From Gordonia aichiensis NBRC 108223 (GTDB taxonomy: Bacteria; Actinomycetota; Actinomycetes; Mycobacteriales; Mycobacteriaceae), in NCBI RefSeq assembly GCF_000332975.1, contig NZ_BANR01000024.1, forward strand, positions 27,606 through 91,605: 64,000 bases of DNA. Direction: 5' to 3'. The position numbers were made by a program, and so were the translations under genes. Shown here one piece after another: positions 55,931 to 64,000 of this stretch (position 1 is its first letter; each line of letters starts with the position of its first letter). The notes beneath the pieces were generated by a model. That model saw only the letters and a program-made list of their open reading frames with translations, was not told the origin of the DNA and did not search any database.

Positions 55931-55999
55931 ATGGTCTACGACGACGACCTCGCCTACCGCATCCGCGAGTTGCTCTCGGGTGAGACTGGCGTCGTGTCG
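55931..55999 (+). pseudogene. tfoX remnant (N-terminal 23 codons)
   Basis: From ATG 55931 the frame reads MVYDDDLAYRIRELLSGETG, which matches the start of TfoX N-terminal-domain proteins, and then continues into unrelated Arg-rich sequence to the end of the spacer. The rest of the roughly 110-residue domain is absent in all frames. It looks like a deletion remnant. Confidence 0.5.
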
Positions 56000-56091
56000 G
56001 TTACGCACGCTCGCTGCCGCCGAAGTGACTGCTCGAGGGACCTCACGAAAAGACGTCGGCGGCAGCGCCGTCGGATGACACGTGAACCCTG

Positions 56092-56952
56092 CTACTCCTC
56101 CAGCAACGGGACCACCGCGAACACCTCGAGGTCACGCGGCGTGCCCTTCGCTTTGAATCGGCGCTTGCGGCTGAGCAATTGGAGTCCGTCGGCGGACTGC
56201 AGCGCGTCACTGGTGGCGAGCACCTCGCCGGTTCCGGCGGCATCGGCGACGCGTGCCGCGATATTCACGTCGACGCCGAGGTAGTCGTCACCGACCTGAC
56301 GCGGAGTTCCGGTGTGCACACCCGCGCGCAACTGGGCGCGGTAATCGTCGTGGGTGATCGCGCTGACGGCGCCGCACAGTTCGAACGCGGCGAGGATGGC
56401 GTCGGCGGCGTCGGGGAACACTGCCATGACCCCGTCGCCGAGCGACTTCACGATTCGACCGCGGTGTGCGCCGATGATCTCGCCACTAACCCGATTGACC
56501 TCCCCGATCAGCGACAGCACGCTGTCGTCACCCGCGCGCAGTGCCCAGGAGGAGAACCCGACGAGGTCGGTGAACAGGACCGTCACGTCCGTGGTGTGCG
56601 GCGCGTTTCCCGTCCGCCGATCGACGAGCGCCTGCCACACCTTCAACACGGTCACCGCCAGCTCGCGCGACGCACTCGGTGAGCGTTCGGGGCCGCTGAG
56701 CAGTTTCTCCATGCGCTCGGACATCCGCGTGGGACGAGCGAGGTCGAGTTCGGGCACGGTCTCGGGGGTCAGCTTCCGAGGCAGCTGAGCTGCCCGGATC
56801 AGCGACGGTGTGCGGTCGGCGCGACTGAGGAACTCGCCAACGCGTGCCGGACCCGACTGCCCGCGCGCCTCGTCACGATCGGTGTCGACGAGCTCGCCGT
56901 CACCCGATTCCGCCCCGCGATCACCGGGGGTCGCGCCGCCGTCGGCCATCAC
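56092..56952 (-). CDS. class III adenylate/guanylate cyclase
   Basis: A 286-residue cytoplasmic protein: a hydrophilic N-terminus (1-115) followed by a class III nucleotide cyclase domain (about 120-285). [16 protein letters not shown] and [14 protein letters not shown] hold the metal-binding Asp residues, and [23 protein letters not shown] the Asn/Arg transition-state segment. The substrate-specifying position (Lys/Asp versus Glu/Cys) is not clear by eye. GTG 56952 overlaps the leuS stop by four bases (ATG 56949 is the alternative), so it is cotranscribed with leuS, an uncommon pairing. Confidence 0.88.
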   Translation of the reverse strand: MMADGGATPGDRGAESGDGELVDTDRDEARGQSGPARVGEFLSRADRTPSLIRAAQLPRKLTPETVPELDLARPTRMSERMEKLLSGPERSPSASRELAVTVLKVWQALVDRRTGNAPHTTDVTVLFTDLVGFSSWALRAGDDSVLSLIGEVNRVSGEIIGAHRGRIVKSLGDGVMAVFPDAADAILAAFELCGAVSAITHDDYRAQLRAGVHTGTPRQVGDDYLGVDVNIAARVADAAGTGEVLATSDALQSADGLQLLSRKRRFKAKGTPRDLEVFAVVPLLEE

Positions 56953-59870
56953 GGGACGATGTTCACCATCCGTCCGGGTACGACGATCACCTTGCGCGGC
57001 GGTTGGCCGTCGAGCAGCGCGACGACCTTGTCGTCGTCGAGTGCTGCTCCGCGAATGGTCGCTTCGTCGGCGTCGGCGGGGACCGTGATGCGGCTGCGCA
57101 CCTTACCCTTGACCTGGATCGGGATTTCGATGGTGTCGTCGACGAGATACCGCTCATCGGCGACCGGGAACGGTCCGCGTACCAGCAGCTCGTCATGCCC
57201 GAGACGCGACCACAACTCCTCGGAGATATGCGGCGCGAGCGGCGCCAGCATGAGCACGACCTGCTCTACCGTGTCACGCGGAGCGCCGTCGGGATAGCGC
57301 TTCGTCAAATGGCTCGTCAGTTTGGTCAGTGCGGCGACGGCGATGTTGTCTCGAAGACCGTTGTAGTCCTCGCGAACCTCGGCAATCGTCTTGTGCAACA
57401 AGCGAAGTGTCTCATCGTCGGGATCGATCTCCGCAACCCGCACCGCACCCGATTCCTCGTCGACGACGAGCCGCCACACGCGTTGCAGGAATCGCTGGAG
57501 GCCGACGACGTCCTTTGTCGCCCACGGCCTCGACTGATCGAGCGGACCCATGAACATCTCGTAGAGCCGCAGCGTGTCCGCGCCGTACTCGGTGGCGATG
57601 TCGTCGGGTGTCACCGAGTTCTTCAGCGACTTGCCCATCTTGCCGTATTCCTGGGTGACCTTCTCGCCGTTGTAGAAGAACTCGCCGTCGAGTTCGGTCA
57701 CCTCGTCGGCGGGCACGTAGATGCCGCGCGAATCGGTGAACGCATATGCCTGGATCATGCCCTGGTTGAACAGCTTTCGGTACGGCTCACTACTCGTGAC
57801 GTACCCGAGGTCGAAAAGCACTTTGTGCCAGAAACGTGAGTACAGCAGGTGCAGCACGGCATGCTCGACTCCGCCGATGTAAAGGTCGAGGCCGCCGGGA
57901 TCACTGAGTCCGTGCAGCTCCGGCCGCGGACCCATCCAATAGGCCTCGTTCTCCTTGGCGCAGAACTCTTCCTCGTTCGTCGGGTCGATGTAGCGCAGCT
58001 GGTACCAGGAGCTCCCTGCCCACTGGGGCATGACGTTCGCGTCCCGCCTGTACATCTTGGGACCGTCGCCGAGATCGAGTTCGACGTTGATCCAGTCGGT
58101 TGCCTTCGCCAACGGCGGGCTGGGTTCGCTGTCGGCGTCATCGGGATCGAACGCGACGGGAGCGTAGTCCTCGACCTCCGGAAGCTCTACCGGCAGCATC
58201 GATTCCGGCAGTGCGTGTGCGCGACCGTCCTCGTCGTAGACGATCGGGAAGGGCTCGCCCCAGTACCGCTGTCGCGCAAACAGCCAGTCGCGCAGCTTGT
58301 ACTGTACGGTTCCCTTGCCCTTGCCCTGGTTCTCGAGCCATTCGACGATGGCAGCCTTCGCATCCTCCACGTTCTTCCCGTCGAGGAAGCCCGAGTTCAC
58401 CAGCGGGCCGTCACCGACGTAGGCCTGCTCTGCGACGCCCTGCTCGGATCCGATGACCTCCACGATCGGCAGCCCGAAGACCGTGGCGAACTCGTAGTCG
58501 CGCGAGTCGTGCGCGGGCACGGCCATGATCGCGCCGGTGCCGTAGCCCATCAGGACGTAGTCCGCGACGAACACCGGAACCTGTTCTCCGTTCACCGGAT
58601 TCGTGGCGTACGAGCCGGTGAAGACGCCTGTCTTCTCCTTGTTCTCCTGGCGCTCGAGATCCGACTTCGCGGCGATCGACGCGCGGTAGTTCTCGATTGC
58701 CGCTGCGGGCGAGTCCGCGGAGTACGTCCAGCGCGTGTCGACACCGTCGGGCCAGGCGTCGGCGGTGAGAGCGTCGACCAATGGGTGCTCCGGGGCGAGC
58801 ACCATGTAGGTGGCGCCGAAGAGGGTGTCGGGTCGGGTTGTGAAGACCTCGATGACCGCATCGCCGTCGGCCTGCGCCGGGACTCCCGGTACGGGGAACT
58901 GCACCTGTGCACCGCGAGAACGTCCGATCCAGTTGCGCTGCATGGTCTTGACCTTCTCCGGCCAGTCCAGCAGTTCGAGGTCGTCGAGCAGGCGGTCGGA
59001 GTAGGCGGTGATGCGCATCATCCACTGCCGCAGGTGCTTGCGGAACACCGGGAAGTTGCCGCGGTCGCTGCGACCGTCGGCGGTGACCTCCTCGTTGGCC
59101 AGCACCGTGCCCAGACCGGGCGCCCAGTTGACCAACGAATCACTGAGGTAGACAAGACGATACGAGTCGACGACGTCGGACTTCTCTGTCGCGGACAGGT
59201 CGGCCCATACCCGGCCGTCGGCGAGTGTGCGTGTGCCGCTGTCGAACTCGGCGATCAGCTCGTCGATACGGCGCGCCTTGCCCGCCTCATCGTCGTACCA
59301 GGCGTTGTAGATCTGCAGGAAGATCCACTGTGTCCATCGGTAGAACGCGACGTCGGTCGTCGCGATACGACGACGCTCGTCGTGTCCGAGGCCGAGGCGT
59401 CGGATCTGGCCGAGGTAGCGCTCGATGTTGGCCTCGGTGGTGGTACGCGGATGGGTACCGGTCTGCACCGCGTACTGCTCAGCCGGAAGACCGAACGAGT
59501 CGAAACCCATCGTGTGCAGCACGTTGGCGCCCGTCATGCGCTGGAACCGAGCGAAGACGTCGCTGGCGATGAACCCGAGCGGGTGCCCGACGTGCAGTCC
59601 CGATCCGGACGGATACGGGAACATGTCCTGGACGAACAGCTTGTCGGGAGCGTCGGGCCCGCTGCCGTCGAAGGCGCTCATGTCGCCGGCGAGCGGTCCG
59701 ACCGGGTTGGGCGCCTCGAAGGCGCGGCGCTGCGTCCACTCGCGCTGCCAGCGCTCCTCGATCTCGCCCGCGAGTCGAGCGGTGTAGCGGTGCCCCGGCG
59801 TCGCGGAAGCTGGGTCGGTGCTCGCCGGATTGGCGGCGCCCTCGGGGGTGGAGATGTCGGCGGTGCTCAC
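56949..59870 (-). CDS. leuS: leucyl-tRNA synthetase
   Basis: A 973-residue class I aminoacyl-tRNA synthetase. [27 protein letters not shown] contains the HIGH-type motif, the CP1 editing domain includes [24 protein letters not shown] and the KMSKS-type motif is [19 protein letters not shown] 40-residue Ala/Pro/Thr-rich extension precedes the conserved start. GTG 59870 is used; the longer open frame runs to 60044, under the divergent gene. The promoter region is shared with the SdpI-like gene. Confidence 0.97.
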   Translation of the reverse strand: MSTADISTPEGAANPASTDPASATPGHRYTARLAGEIEERWQREWTQRRAFEAPNPVGPLAGDMSAFDGSGPDAPDKLFVQDMFPYPSGSGLHVGHPLGFIASDVFARFQRMTGANVLHTMGFDSFGLPAEQYAVQTGTHPRTTTEANIERYLGQIRRLGLGHDERRRIATTDVAFYRWTQWIFLQIYNAWYDDEAGKARRIDELIAEFDSGTRTLADGRVWADLSATEKSDVVDSYRLVYLSDSLVNWAPGLGTVLANEEVTADGRSDRGNFPVFRKHLRQWMMRITAYSDRLLDDLELLDWPEKVKTMQRNWIGRSRGAQVQFPVPGVPAQADGDAVIEVFTTRPDTLFGATYMVLAPEHPLVDALTADAWPDGVDTRWTYSADSPAAAIENYRASIAAKSDLERQENKEKTGVFTGSYATNPVNGEQVPVFVADYVLMGYGTGAIMAVPAHDSRDYEFATVFGLPIVEVIGSEQGVAEQAYVGDGPLVNSGFLDGKNVEDAKAAIVEWLENQGKGKGTVQYKLRDWLFARQRYWGEPFPIVYDEDGRAHALPESMLPVELPEVEDYAPVAFDPDDADSEPSPPLAKATDWINVELDLGDGPKMYRRDANVMPQWAGSSWYQLRYIDPTNEEEFCAKENEAYWMGPRPELHGLSDPGGLDLYIGGVEHAVLHLLYSRFWHKVLFDLGYVTSSEPYRKLFNQGMIQAYAFTDSRGIYVPADEVTELDGEFFYNGEKVTQEYGKMGKSLKNSVTPDDIATEYGADTLRLYEMFMGPLDQSRPWATKDVVGLQRFLQRVWRLVVDEESGAVRVAEIDPDDETLRLLHKTIAEVREDYNGLRDNIAVAALTKLTSHLTKRYPDGAPRDTVEQVVLMLAPLAPHISEELWSRLGHDELLVRGPFPVADERYLVDDTIEIPIQVKGKVRSRITVPADADEATIRGAALDDDKVVALLDGQPPRKVIVVPGRMVNIVP

Positions 59871-59943
59871 CTCACCAGGGTAAATCGTGGCTTCGGCTGC
59901 CCTGAAATCGACGTCGGATGGGCGGGAAAAGTATGGTGGTCGG

Positions 59944-60555
59944 GTGCATGTGGTGTCGATCGTGGTCTCGGTATGCGTCTGTGCGTTGGCCCTGGTGTGG
60001 CTGATCGTGGGAGCGACCGGCCTGGTCGGCCGTCTCCCACGCAACCGCTACCTCGGGGTCCGCACCGACTCGACGATGGCCTCGCAGGAGGCATTCGCAC
60101 TGGCCAACCGGATCGCGGCGCCCGGAACACTCGGCGCCGCGGTCATCTTGATCGCCGGTGGCGCACTGACAGTGGCCGTCGACAGTGCGTGGTCTGTGGT
60201 GTTCGGGCTGATCGCGCTCCTGGCGGGCATTCTGCTGGTCGGCGCGGTCAGCGGCTATGCCATGCGTGCGGCCGATGCCGTCGCCCCCGCCGAGGATGCG
60301 GGCTGCAGTTGCTGCTCGGCCGATCACAGCGCTACCGGCGAGGAGCACGCCCAGACATCCTCGGCTGCGTCCGCCGACCCCGCCGCAGACTGCGGCACCG
60401 ACAGCTGCGCGTCGTGCACGCTGCGCGGCATGTGCTCCACCGACGACGCAGTCGCGTCGAGCGGTCCCGCTGCGTCGTCACCTGATGCGGGCGCGCCGAC
60501 GTCGAATGCTGCGGCCACACCGGGACGCCCCGACAATCACGCACCGACCCCATAG
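59944..60555 (+). CDS. SdpI family membrane protein with Cys-rich tail
   Basis: A 203-residue protein. Three membrane segments: about 4-26 ([25 protein letters not shown]), 55-75 and 80-100. [23 protein letters not shown] is the SdpI signature (immunity to SdpC-type toxin in Bacillus). The C-terminal 90 residues are hydrophilic with nine cysteines in clusters ([27 protein letters not shown]), unusual for the family and suggesting metal or redox binding. GTG 59944 sits at the beginning of the first membrane segment. The symporter-like gene starts 3 bases after the stop. Confidence 0.85.
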   Translation: MHVVSIVVSVCVCALALVWLIVGATGLVGRLPRNRYLGVRTDSTMASQEAFALANRIAAPGTLGAAVILIAGGALTVAVDSAWSVVFGLIALLAGILLVGAVSGYAMRAADAVAPAEDAGCSCCSADHSATGEEHAQTSSAASADPAADCGTDSCASCTLRGMCSTDDAVASSGPAASSPDAGAPTSNAAATPGRPDNHAPTP

Positions 60556-60558
60556 GAC

Positions 60559-61548
60559 GTGCTGCGCCGACTCCTCGCCCGGTCTCCGATCGACGGCTTC
60601 GTCCTGGCGATTCTCACGGCGGTCGTCGTGGCGGCCTTCTTTCCCGCGCGCGGCACCTTCGCCGACGTGCTCGACTGGACCGTCACGATAGCCATCGGCT
60701 TCCTGTTCTTCCTCTACGGCGCTCGCCTGCATCCACGCGAAGCGCTCGACGGGTTGGCCCACTGGCGACTGCACCTGACGATCCTCGCGTTCACATTCCT
60801 GGTCTTTCCCCTCGTCGGCCTGGCGCTGCGGCCGATCGTCGAACCGTTGATCGGCCACGACCTCTACACCGGCCTGTTGTACCTGACCCTGGTGCCGTCG
60901 ACAGTCCAGTCGTCGATCGCCTTCACTTCCATCGCCCGCGGCAACGTACCGGGAGCGATCGTCAGCGCCTCGGCGTCGAATCTGATCGGTGTGGTGCTGA
61001 CGCCGCTGCTCGTCGTCGCACTGATGAGCGGAACAAACGGGGTACACATCACCGCGTCGTCGGTGCTGGAGATCCTGCTGCAGATCCTGGTTCCCTTCAT
61101 CGTCGGCCAGCTCTGTAGACCGCTGGTCACGCCGTTTCTCAAGCGGCACGCCGAGCCGACGAAGTTCGTCGACCGGGCGTCGATCGTTCTCGTCGTCTAC
61201 GCGGCGTTCAGCGAGGGTGTGCGCAACGGGATCTGGTCGATCGTCAGCGCGTGGCAGGTCGTCGCCGTCGCGGTGATCGCCACCATCCTGGTCATCGTGA
61301 TGCTCGCACTCACCTGGTGGAGTGCACGGCGACTGGGATTCAACCGCGCCGACGCGATCGCGATCCAATTCTGCGGAACCAAGAAGAGTCTCGCCACCGG
61401 TCTGCCGATGGCGACGGTCTTGTTCGGCGGGTCAGTCGTCGGGCTGATCGTGTTGCCGCTGATGATCTTTCACCAGATCCAGCTCATTCTGTGCTCCTGG
61501 CTGGCCACTCGATACAGCCGACACGACGAGACCGTCGAGGCCACCTGA
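60559..61548 (+). CDS. bile acid:sodium symporter (SBF/ASBT) family transporter
   Basis: A 329-residue polytopic transporter (about ten segments). GFLFFLYGARLHPREALDGLAHWRLHLTILAFTFLVFP and LVPSTVQSSIAFTSIARGNVPGAIVSASASNLIGVVLTPLL (with the sodium-binding crossover) and IQFCGTKKSLATGLPMATVLF are typical of the bacterial SBF-like branch. Substrate may be an organic anion or steroid-like acid; unproved. GTG 60559 is three bases after the SdpI-like stop. Its 3' end overlaps the convergent DedA gene by 117 bases. Confidence 0.9.
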   Translation: MLRRLLARSPIDGFVLAILTAVVVAAFFPARGTFADVLDWTVTIAIGFLFFLYGARLHPREALDGLAHWRLHLTILAFTFLVFPLVGLALRPIVEPLIGHDLYTGLLYLTLVPSTVQSSIAFTSIARGNVPGAIVSASASNLIGVVLTPLLVVALMSGTNGVHITASSVLEILLQILVPFIVGQLCRPLVTPFLKRHAEPTKFVDRASIVLVVYAAFSEGVRNGIWSIVSAWQVVAVAVIATILVIVMLALTWWSARRLGFNRADAIAIQFCGTKKSLATGLPMATVLFGGSVVGLIVLPLMIFHQIQLILCSWLATRYSRHDETVEAT

Positions 61549-62157
61549 CGACGCCCGTCGACGTCGCACATAGACGACGAGGACGTAGATCGCCGCACAG
61601 CACAGCAGCCCGATCACGACGTAGAGCAGGATCGTGGCACCGAGAACGGCCCCCGCGAAGTATCCGACGACCAGCACCGCGGTCACCCAGCTGACCGCCC
61701 CGGCGATGTCGGCGACGCTGAACCGCACGAACCGCATCCCGGTCATGCCTGCGACCCGTGGCATGAGCGTGCGGACGTAGCCGATCCATCGACTCGCGGC
61801 GACCATGACCATCCCGGATTCGTTGAGACGCGTGCGCGTCTGCTCCCACCGTTGTTCGCCGAATCGACGCCCGAGGGGGGATTCGACCAGGCGCGGACCC
61901 CCGACCCTCCCGAACCAGAACCCCACCGCGTCCCCCGCGATCGCACACACGCAGGCCACCACGATCAACACGCCGATGTTGGTGTCTCCGACGGCGGCCG
62001 CCACGCCCGCGGCGAGCAACAGTGCCTCGCTGGGCATGATCAGCCCCGCGATGATGACCGCGGTCTCCGCAAAGACCACACCGCCTGCGATCAGGTAGAC
62101 CGCCCACACGGGAACCGACCTGATCACTTCGATCAGCCAGTCGGCGATGGAATGCAC
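61432..62157 (-). CDS. DedA family membrane protein
   Basis: A 241-residue DedA/SNARE-associated membrane protein. AETAVIIAGLIMPSEALLLAAGVAAAVGD, GDAVGFWFGRVGGPRLV and MVMVAASRWIGYVRTLMPRVAGMTGMRFVRF are diagnostic (Glu and Arg essential in other DedA proteins, implicated in lipid scrambling and proton homeostasis). The last 40 residues are hydrophilic and lie in the overlap with the transporter gene, so the true stop may give a partly artefactual tail. Confidence 0.9.
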   Translation of the reverse strand: MHSIADWLIEVIRSVPVWAVYLIAGGVVFAETAVIIAGLIMPSEALLLAAGVAAAVGDTNIGVLIVVACVCAIAGDAVGFWFGRVGGPRLVESPLGRRFGEQRWEQTRTRLNESGMVMVAASRWIGYVRTLMPRVAGMTGMRFVRFSVADIAGAVSWVTAVLVVGYFAGAVLGATILLYVVIGLLCCAAIYVLVVYVRRRRASSGGLDGLVVSAVSSGQPGAQNELDLVKDHQRQHDQPDD

Positions 62158-62207
62158 CCACCCGAGGTTAGTTGGGCCGGGGATACGGCGATGCAGAGGT
62201 GATCCGG

Positions 62208-62903
62208 TTACCCCAACTCACTGCCGCGAGCGAGGCGATACTGCTGGCCGCCGCCGCGGGCGCGCACGGCGATGCCGAGGTCGCGAAGTTCGTCTCGTGC
62301 GTTCTCGGCGGTGCCGGGAAGATCGTCGGCCAACGCACGTTCTCGTGCGCGGAAGAGGTCGTGTGTGTGAGCGTCGAGTAGGCCGCTGCCGTCCACCCAG
62401 GCAGCGAAAGCGTCGTCGTAGGGGTCCCGTGTTCCATGCCAGGGGTAGTCGAGGCGTTCGAACGCTCCGCGCAGCCTGTCCACGAGCACTCTGTCGGTCG
62501 TGACACGCAGTAGCTCGTTTGTGGCGGTGTCGGTGACGACCAGGTCGTGGCCGTCGGTGAACGCACCACCGATCCGCTCGCGAGCGACGTGGCGGATGCT
62601 CCCGGCACGGTGCACCGTCATCCCTTCGACAGTGATCGTTATGGTGCCGTTCTCCTTCTGCCATTCCCTGCCGAACCACAACCCGGTGAAGCACCCGGCC
62701 AGAGTGAGTATCGGAATCGCCCAGATCAAGGGGAGCCCGGCAGCAAGTCGCAGCGGGCCAGGAGCATCACCGGCGAGCCCGAGGAGCCAGTTGACGAGTG
62801 GTCCGACGAGGAAGGCGGCACCGCAGCCCAGCACCGCGCCCGCCAGAGACATGCCGATGACCCACCGCTGCGAGATCGAGACGTCGATGGTGCTCTCAGC
62901 CAT
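62208..62903 (-). CDS. YqeB-like membrane protein
   Basis: A 231-residue protein with two membrane segments (about 13-38 and 52-75) and a soluble C-terminal domain (VEGMTVHRAGSIRHVARERIGGAFTDGHDLVVTDTATNELLRV, then FERLDYPWHGTRDPYDDAFAAWVDG). This fits the YqeB family of Firmicutes and actinobacteria, of unknown function. ATG 62903 overlaps the end of the TetR gene by 8 bases; the TetR product probably regulates it. Confidence 0.75.
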   Translation of the reverse strand: MAESTIDVSISQRWVIGMSLAGAVLGCGAAFLVGPLVNWLLGLAGDAPGPLRLAAGLPLIWAIPILTLAGCFTGLWFGREWQKENGTITITVEGMTVHRAGSIRHVARERIGGAFTDGHDLVVTDTATNELLRVTTDRVLVDRLRGAFERLDYPWHGTRDPYDDAFAAWVDGSGLLDAHTHDLFRARERALADDLPGTAENARDELRDLGIAVRARGGGQQYRLARGSELG

Positions 62904-63523
62904 GATCTTCCTCCCGAGGGGCCCGCGGAGGGCTGAGGTAACCCAGCACAGTGCGGTGTAACTCGATATGCGGCGAATGCCCCGGACGGGCGTTCAGATA
63001 GGTCGCATCGACGACGGCCAACAACCACGTTGCCGCCTCGGTGGCGTCCAGATCCGGATCGATGCTTCCGCCCGTGATCCCGCGAGAGATCAACTCGGCC
63101 AAGCCCTTACGGAGCACACTCGTGGTTCGCTCCACCACTGCAACCAGCTCCTCGTCATCACCGACTCGGCGCAGCAGCTCGACCAGCATGCCCGAAGCCG
63201 ACGGGTCGGCGGCATCTCGGGACAGGGCGTCGAGCACGTCCAGGATTGCCGCCACCGGGTCGGGCGGCTCGGCGTGGCCGCGCGATCAACTCCTCGGCGG
63301 CAGGCAGGTCACGCTCGAACACCGCTCGAAACAAGGACGCCTTGTCCTCGAAGTAGTAGAAGACGCTGGCCGGGCTCGTGCCTGCGGCCTTGGCGACCGC
63401 TGCAACGCTCGTGCGGTCATAGCCCTGAGCGGCGAACAGACGACCCGCATGCGCAGCGATCTGCTCCCGCTTCTGCGCGATCCGCTCCGGATCAGCTCGT
63501 CTCGACAACTCGACTCCATTCAT
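62896..63523 (-). pseudogene. TetR family regulator, frameshifted
   Basis: The N-terminal part from ATG 63523 (DRTSVAAVAKAAGTSPASVFYYFEDKASLF) is a TetR helix-turn-helix. Near 63280 the frame is lost; the C-terminal ligand domain (VAAILDVLDALSRDAADPSASGMLVELLRRV to YLSPPRAPREEDHG) is in the next frame. Adding one base near 63279-63283 gives an uninterrupted protein of about 208 residues (EELIARGHAEPPDPVAAILD). An 18-bp near-palindrome just upstream is its likely operator. Confidence 0.85.
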
Positions 63524-63525
63524 TA

Positions 63526-63543
63526 TCTGACTGATCAATCAGA
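63526..63543. promoter_or_regulatory. candidate TetR operator
   Basis: TCTGACTGATCAATCAGA is a near-perfect palindrome (two mismatched positions) 3 bases before the tetR start codon, in the position of an autoregulatory operator. Confidence 0.65.
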
Positions 63544-63686
63544 CAATATCGTCTCTCGAGTGCGGCGCAAGGCCACCGCACGCTGTCTCGCGAGACGGCG
63601 ACGGAATTTGTCGGTGGGGTCGGCTAGCGTAGAACGCATATTCGATCCGGTAGCTCGACGGAGATGGCGGGCGGGGGTGACAGAGC

Positions 63687-64000
63687 GTGAACAGTGATCA
63701 TGGCGGCGGGCCGGATGGTCGGGGTGACGACCGGGTTGAGGCTGCGGCTGGTTCTGAGACCGTGTGTCCGCCTTCGTTGTTGGATGCTGCCGGGTTGGGT
63801 TGTGCGGTGGCGGGGTCTGCTGATGCGCGGGTGGCGGAGGCGTTGACGCGTCTTGCTGAGGTGGTCGATGAGTTGGCCGGGCTCGACGTATCGCAGCTCT
63901 CGGATGCGGGTGTGGTGGAGGCGGCGCAGGTGGCTGAGCGGTTGGCGCGGCGCACCGCGGCAGCGGTCACCGATCGGCTGGTGGTGGAGGCGTCGGATCG
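63687..64000 (+). CDS. HNH endonuclease, DUF222/13E12 family (5' part)
   Basis: The frame from GTG 63687 runs off the window and encodes at least 104 residues. SLLDAAGLGCAVAGSADARVAEALTRLAEVVDELAGLDVSQLSDAGVVEAAQVAERLARRTAAAVTDRLV is the N-terminal DUF222 region of the 13E12 repeat family, which carries an HNH nuclease motif near its C-terminus. Codon use here is unlike the neighbours: GTG, TTG and GGG/GGT dominate in place of C-ending codons. These are multi-copy genes in Mycobacteriales, and assembly breaks in them are common. Confidence 0.85.
   Translation, partial: MNSDHGGGPDGRGDDRVEAAAGSETVCPPSLLDAAGLGCAVAGSADARVAEALTRLAEVVDELAGLDVSQLSDAGVVEAAQVAERLARRTAAAVTDRLVVEASD

Noticed and set aside
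57849..60485. 878-codon open frame on the plus strand opposite leuS
   Set aside because: It mirrors leuS codon structure, is rich in Val/Arg/Asp without domains, and leuS is certain on the other strand.

Overview
This is a GC-rich actinobacterial chromosome segment. GTG starts are frequent, many genes overlap by four bases (ATGA/GTGA), and there are sites matching the mycobacterial LexA (GAAC-N4-GTTC) and KstR (AAC-N2-GTT) motifs, an F420-type luciferase-like oxidoreductase and a 13E12/DUF222 HNH gene. Together these point to Mycobacteriales, most likely Gordonia or a close relative such as Williamsia or Rhodococcus. The genus is an inference. No rRNA, tRNA, CRISPR array or intact transposon was seen.

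Layout. 0-2.1 kb: an unidentified gene end, a small membrane protein and a FadD36-like acyl-CoA synthetase; the last two are frameshifted. 2.3-12.6 kb: a tellurium-resistance-type (Ter) stress locus. It holds terD, a DUF475/TerC-like membrane protein, a TerA-like protein, then a tightly coupled operon (helical protein, CitE-like lyase, PRTase-TRSP, StiP/PRTase, HAD phosphatase, double TerD), with a LURP-one-like gene beside it. This matches the known Ter-associated module predicted to make a nucleoside-like metabolite. 13.5-25.3 kb: a sulfur-scavenging island with a sulfonate/sulfate-ester type ABC transporter, two DUF202 proteins, a SulP permease, a Cys-type sulfatase, a GntR regulator, a formylglycine-generating enzyme and an orphan GyrB paralogue coupled to it.

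25.5-36.1 kb: DUF429 and TrpB2, an intergenic repeat pair, phosphoketolase, a citrate-type two-component system with its transporter, and DNA polymerase IV under a LexA-like box. 36.3-48 kb: mostly single metabolic genes (aldo/keto reductase, methyltransferase, MalY-type aminotransferase, F420 oxidoreductase, DUF1295, TPM-domain protein, MarR plus MFS pump, GH63 glucosylglycerate hydrolase-like enzyme, broken SDR, ketosteroid isomerase-like protein with a KstR-type site). 48.2-54.6 kb: the DUF4129-DUF4350-MoxR-DUF58 operon with SpoIIM-like and RDD membrane proteins. 54.6-64 kb: acyl-CoA dehydrogenase, a tfoX remnant, leuS with a class III cyclase, SdpI-like protein, bile-acid-symporter-like transporter, DedA, a YqeB-like protein, a frameshifted TetR gene and the start of an HNH endonuclease gene.

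Four otherwise well-conserved genes carry single- or two-base frameshifts (five events). They cluster at the left end and recur at 47.3 and 63.3 kb. Sequencing error is as likely as true gene decay, so all gene-loss conclusions there are provisional.
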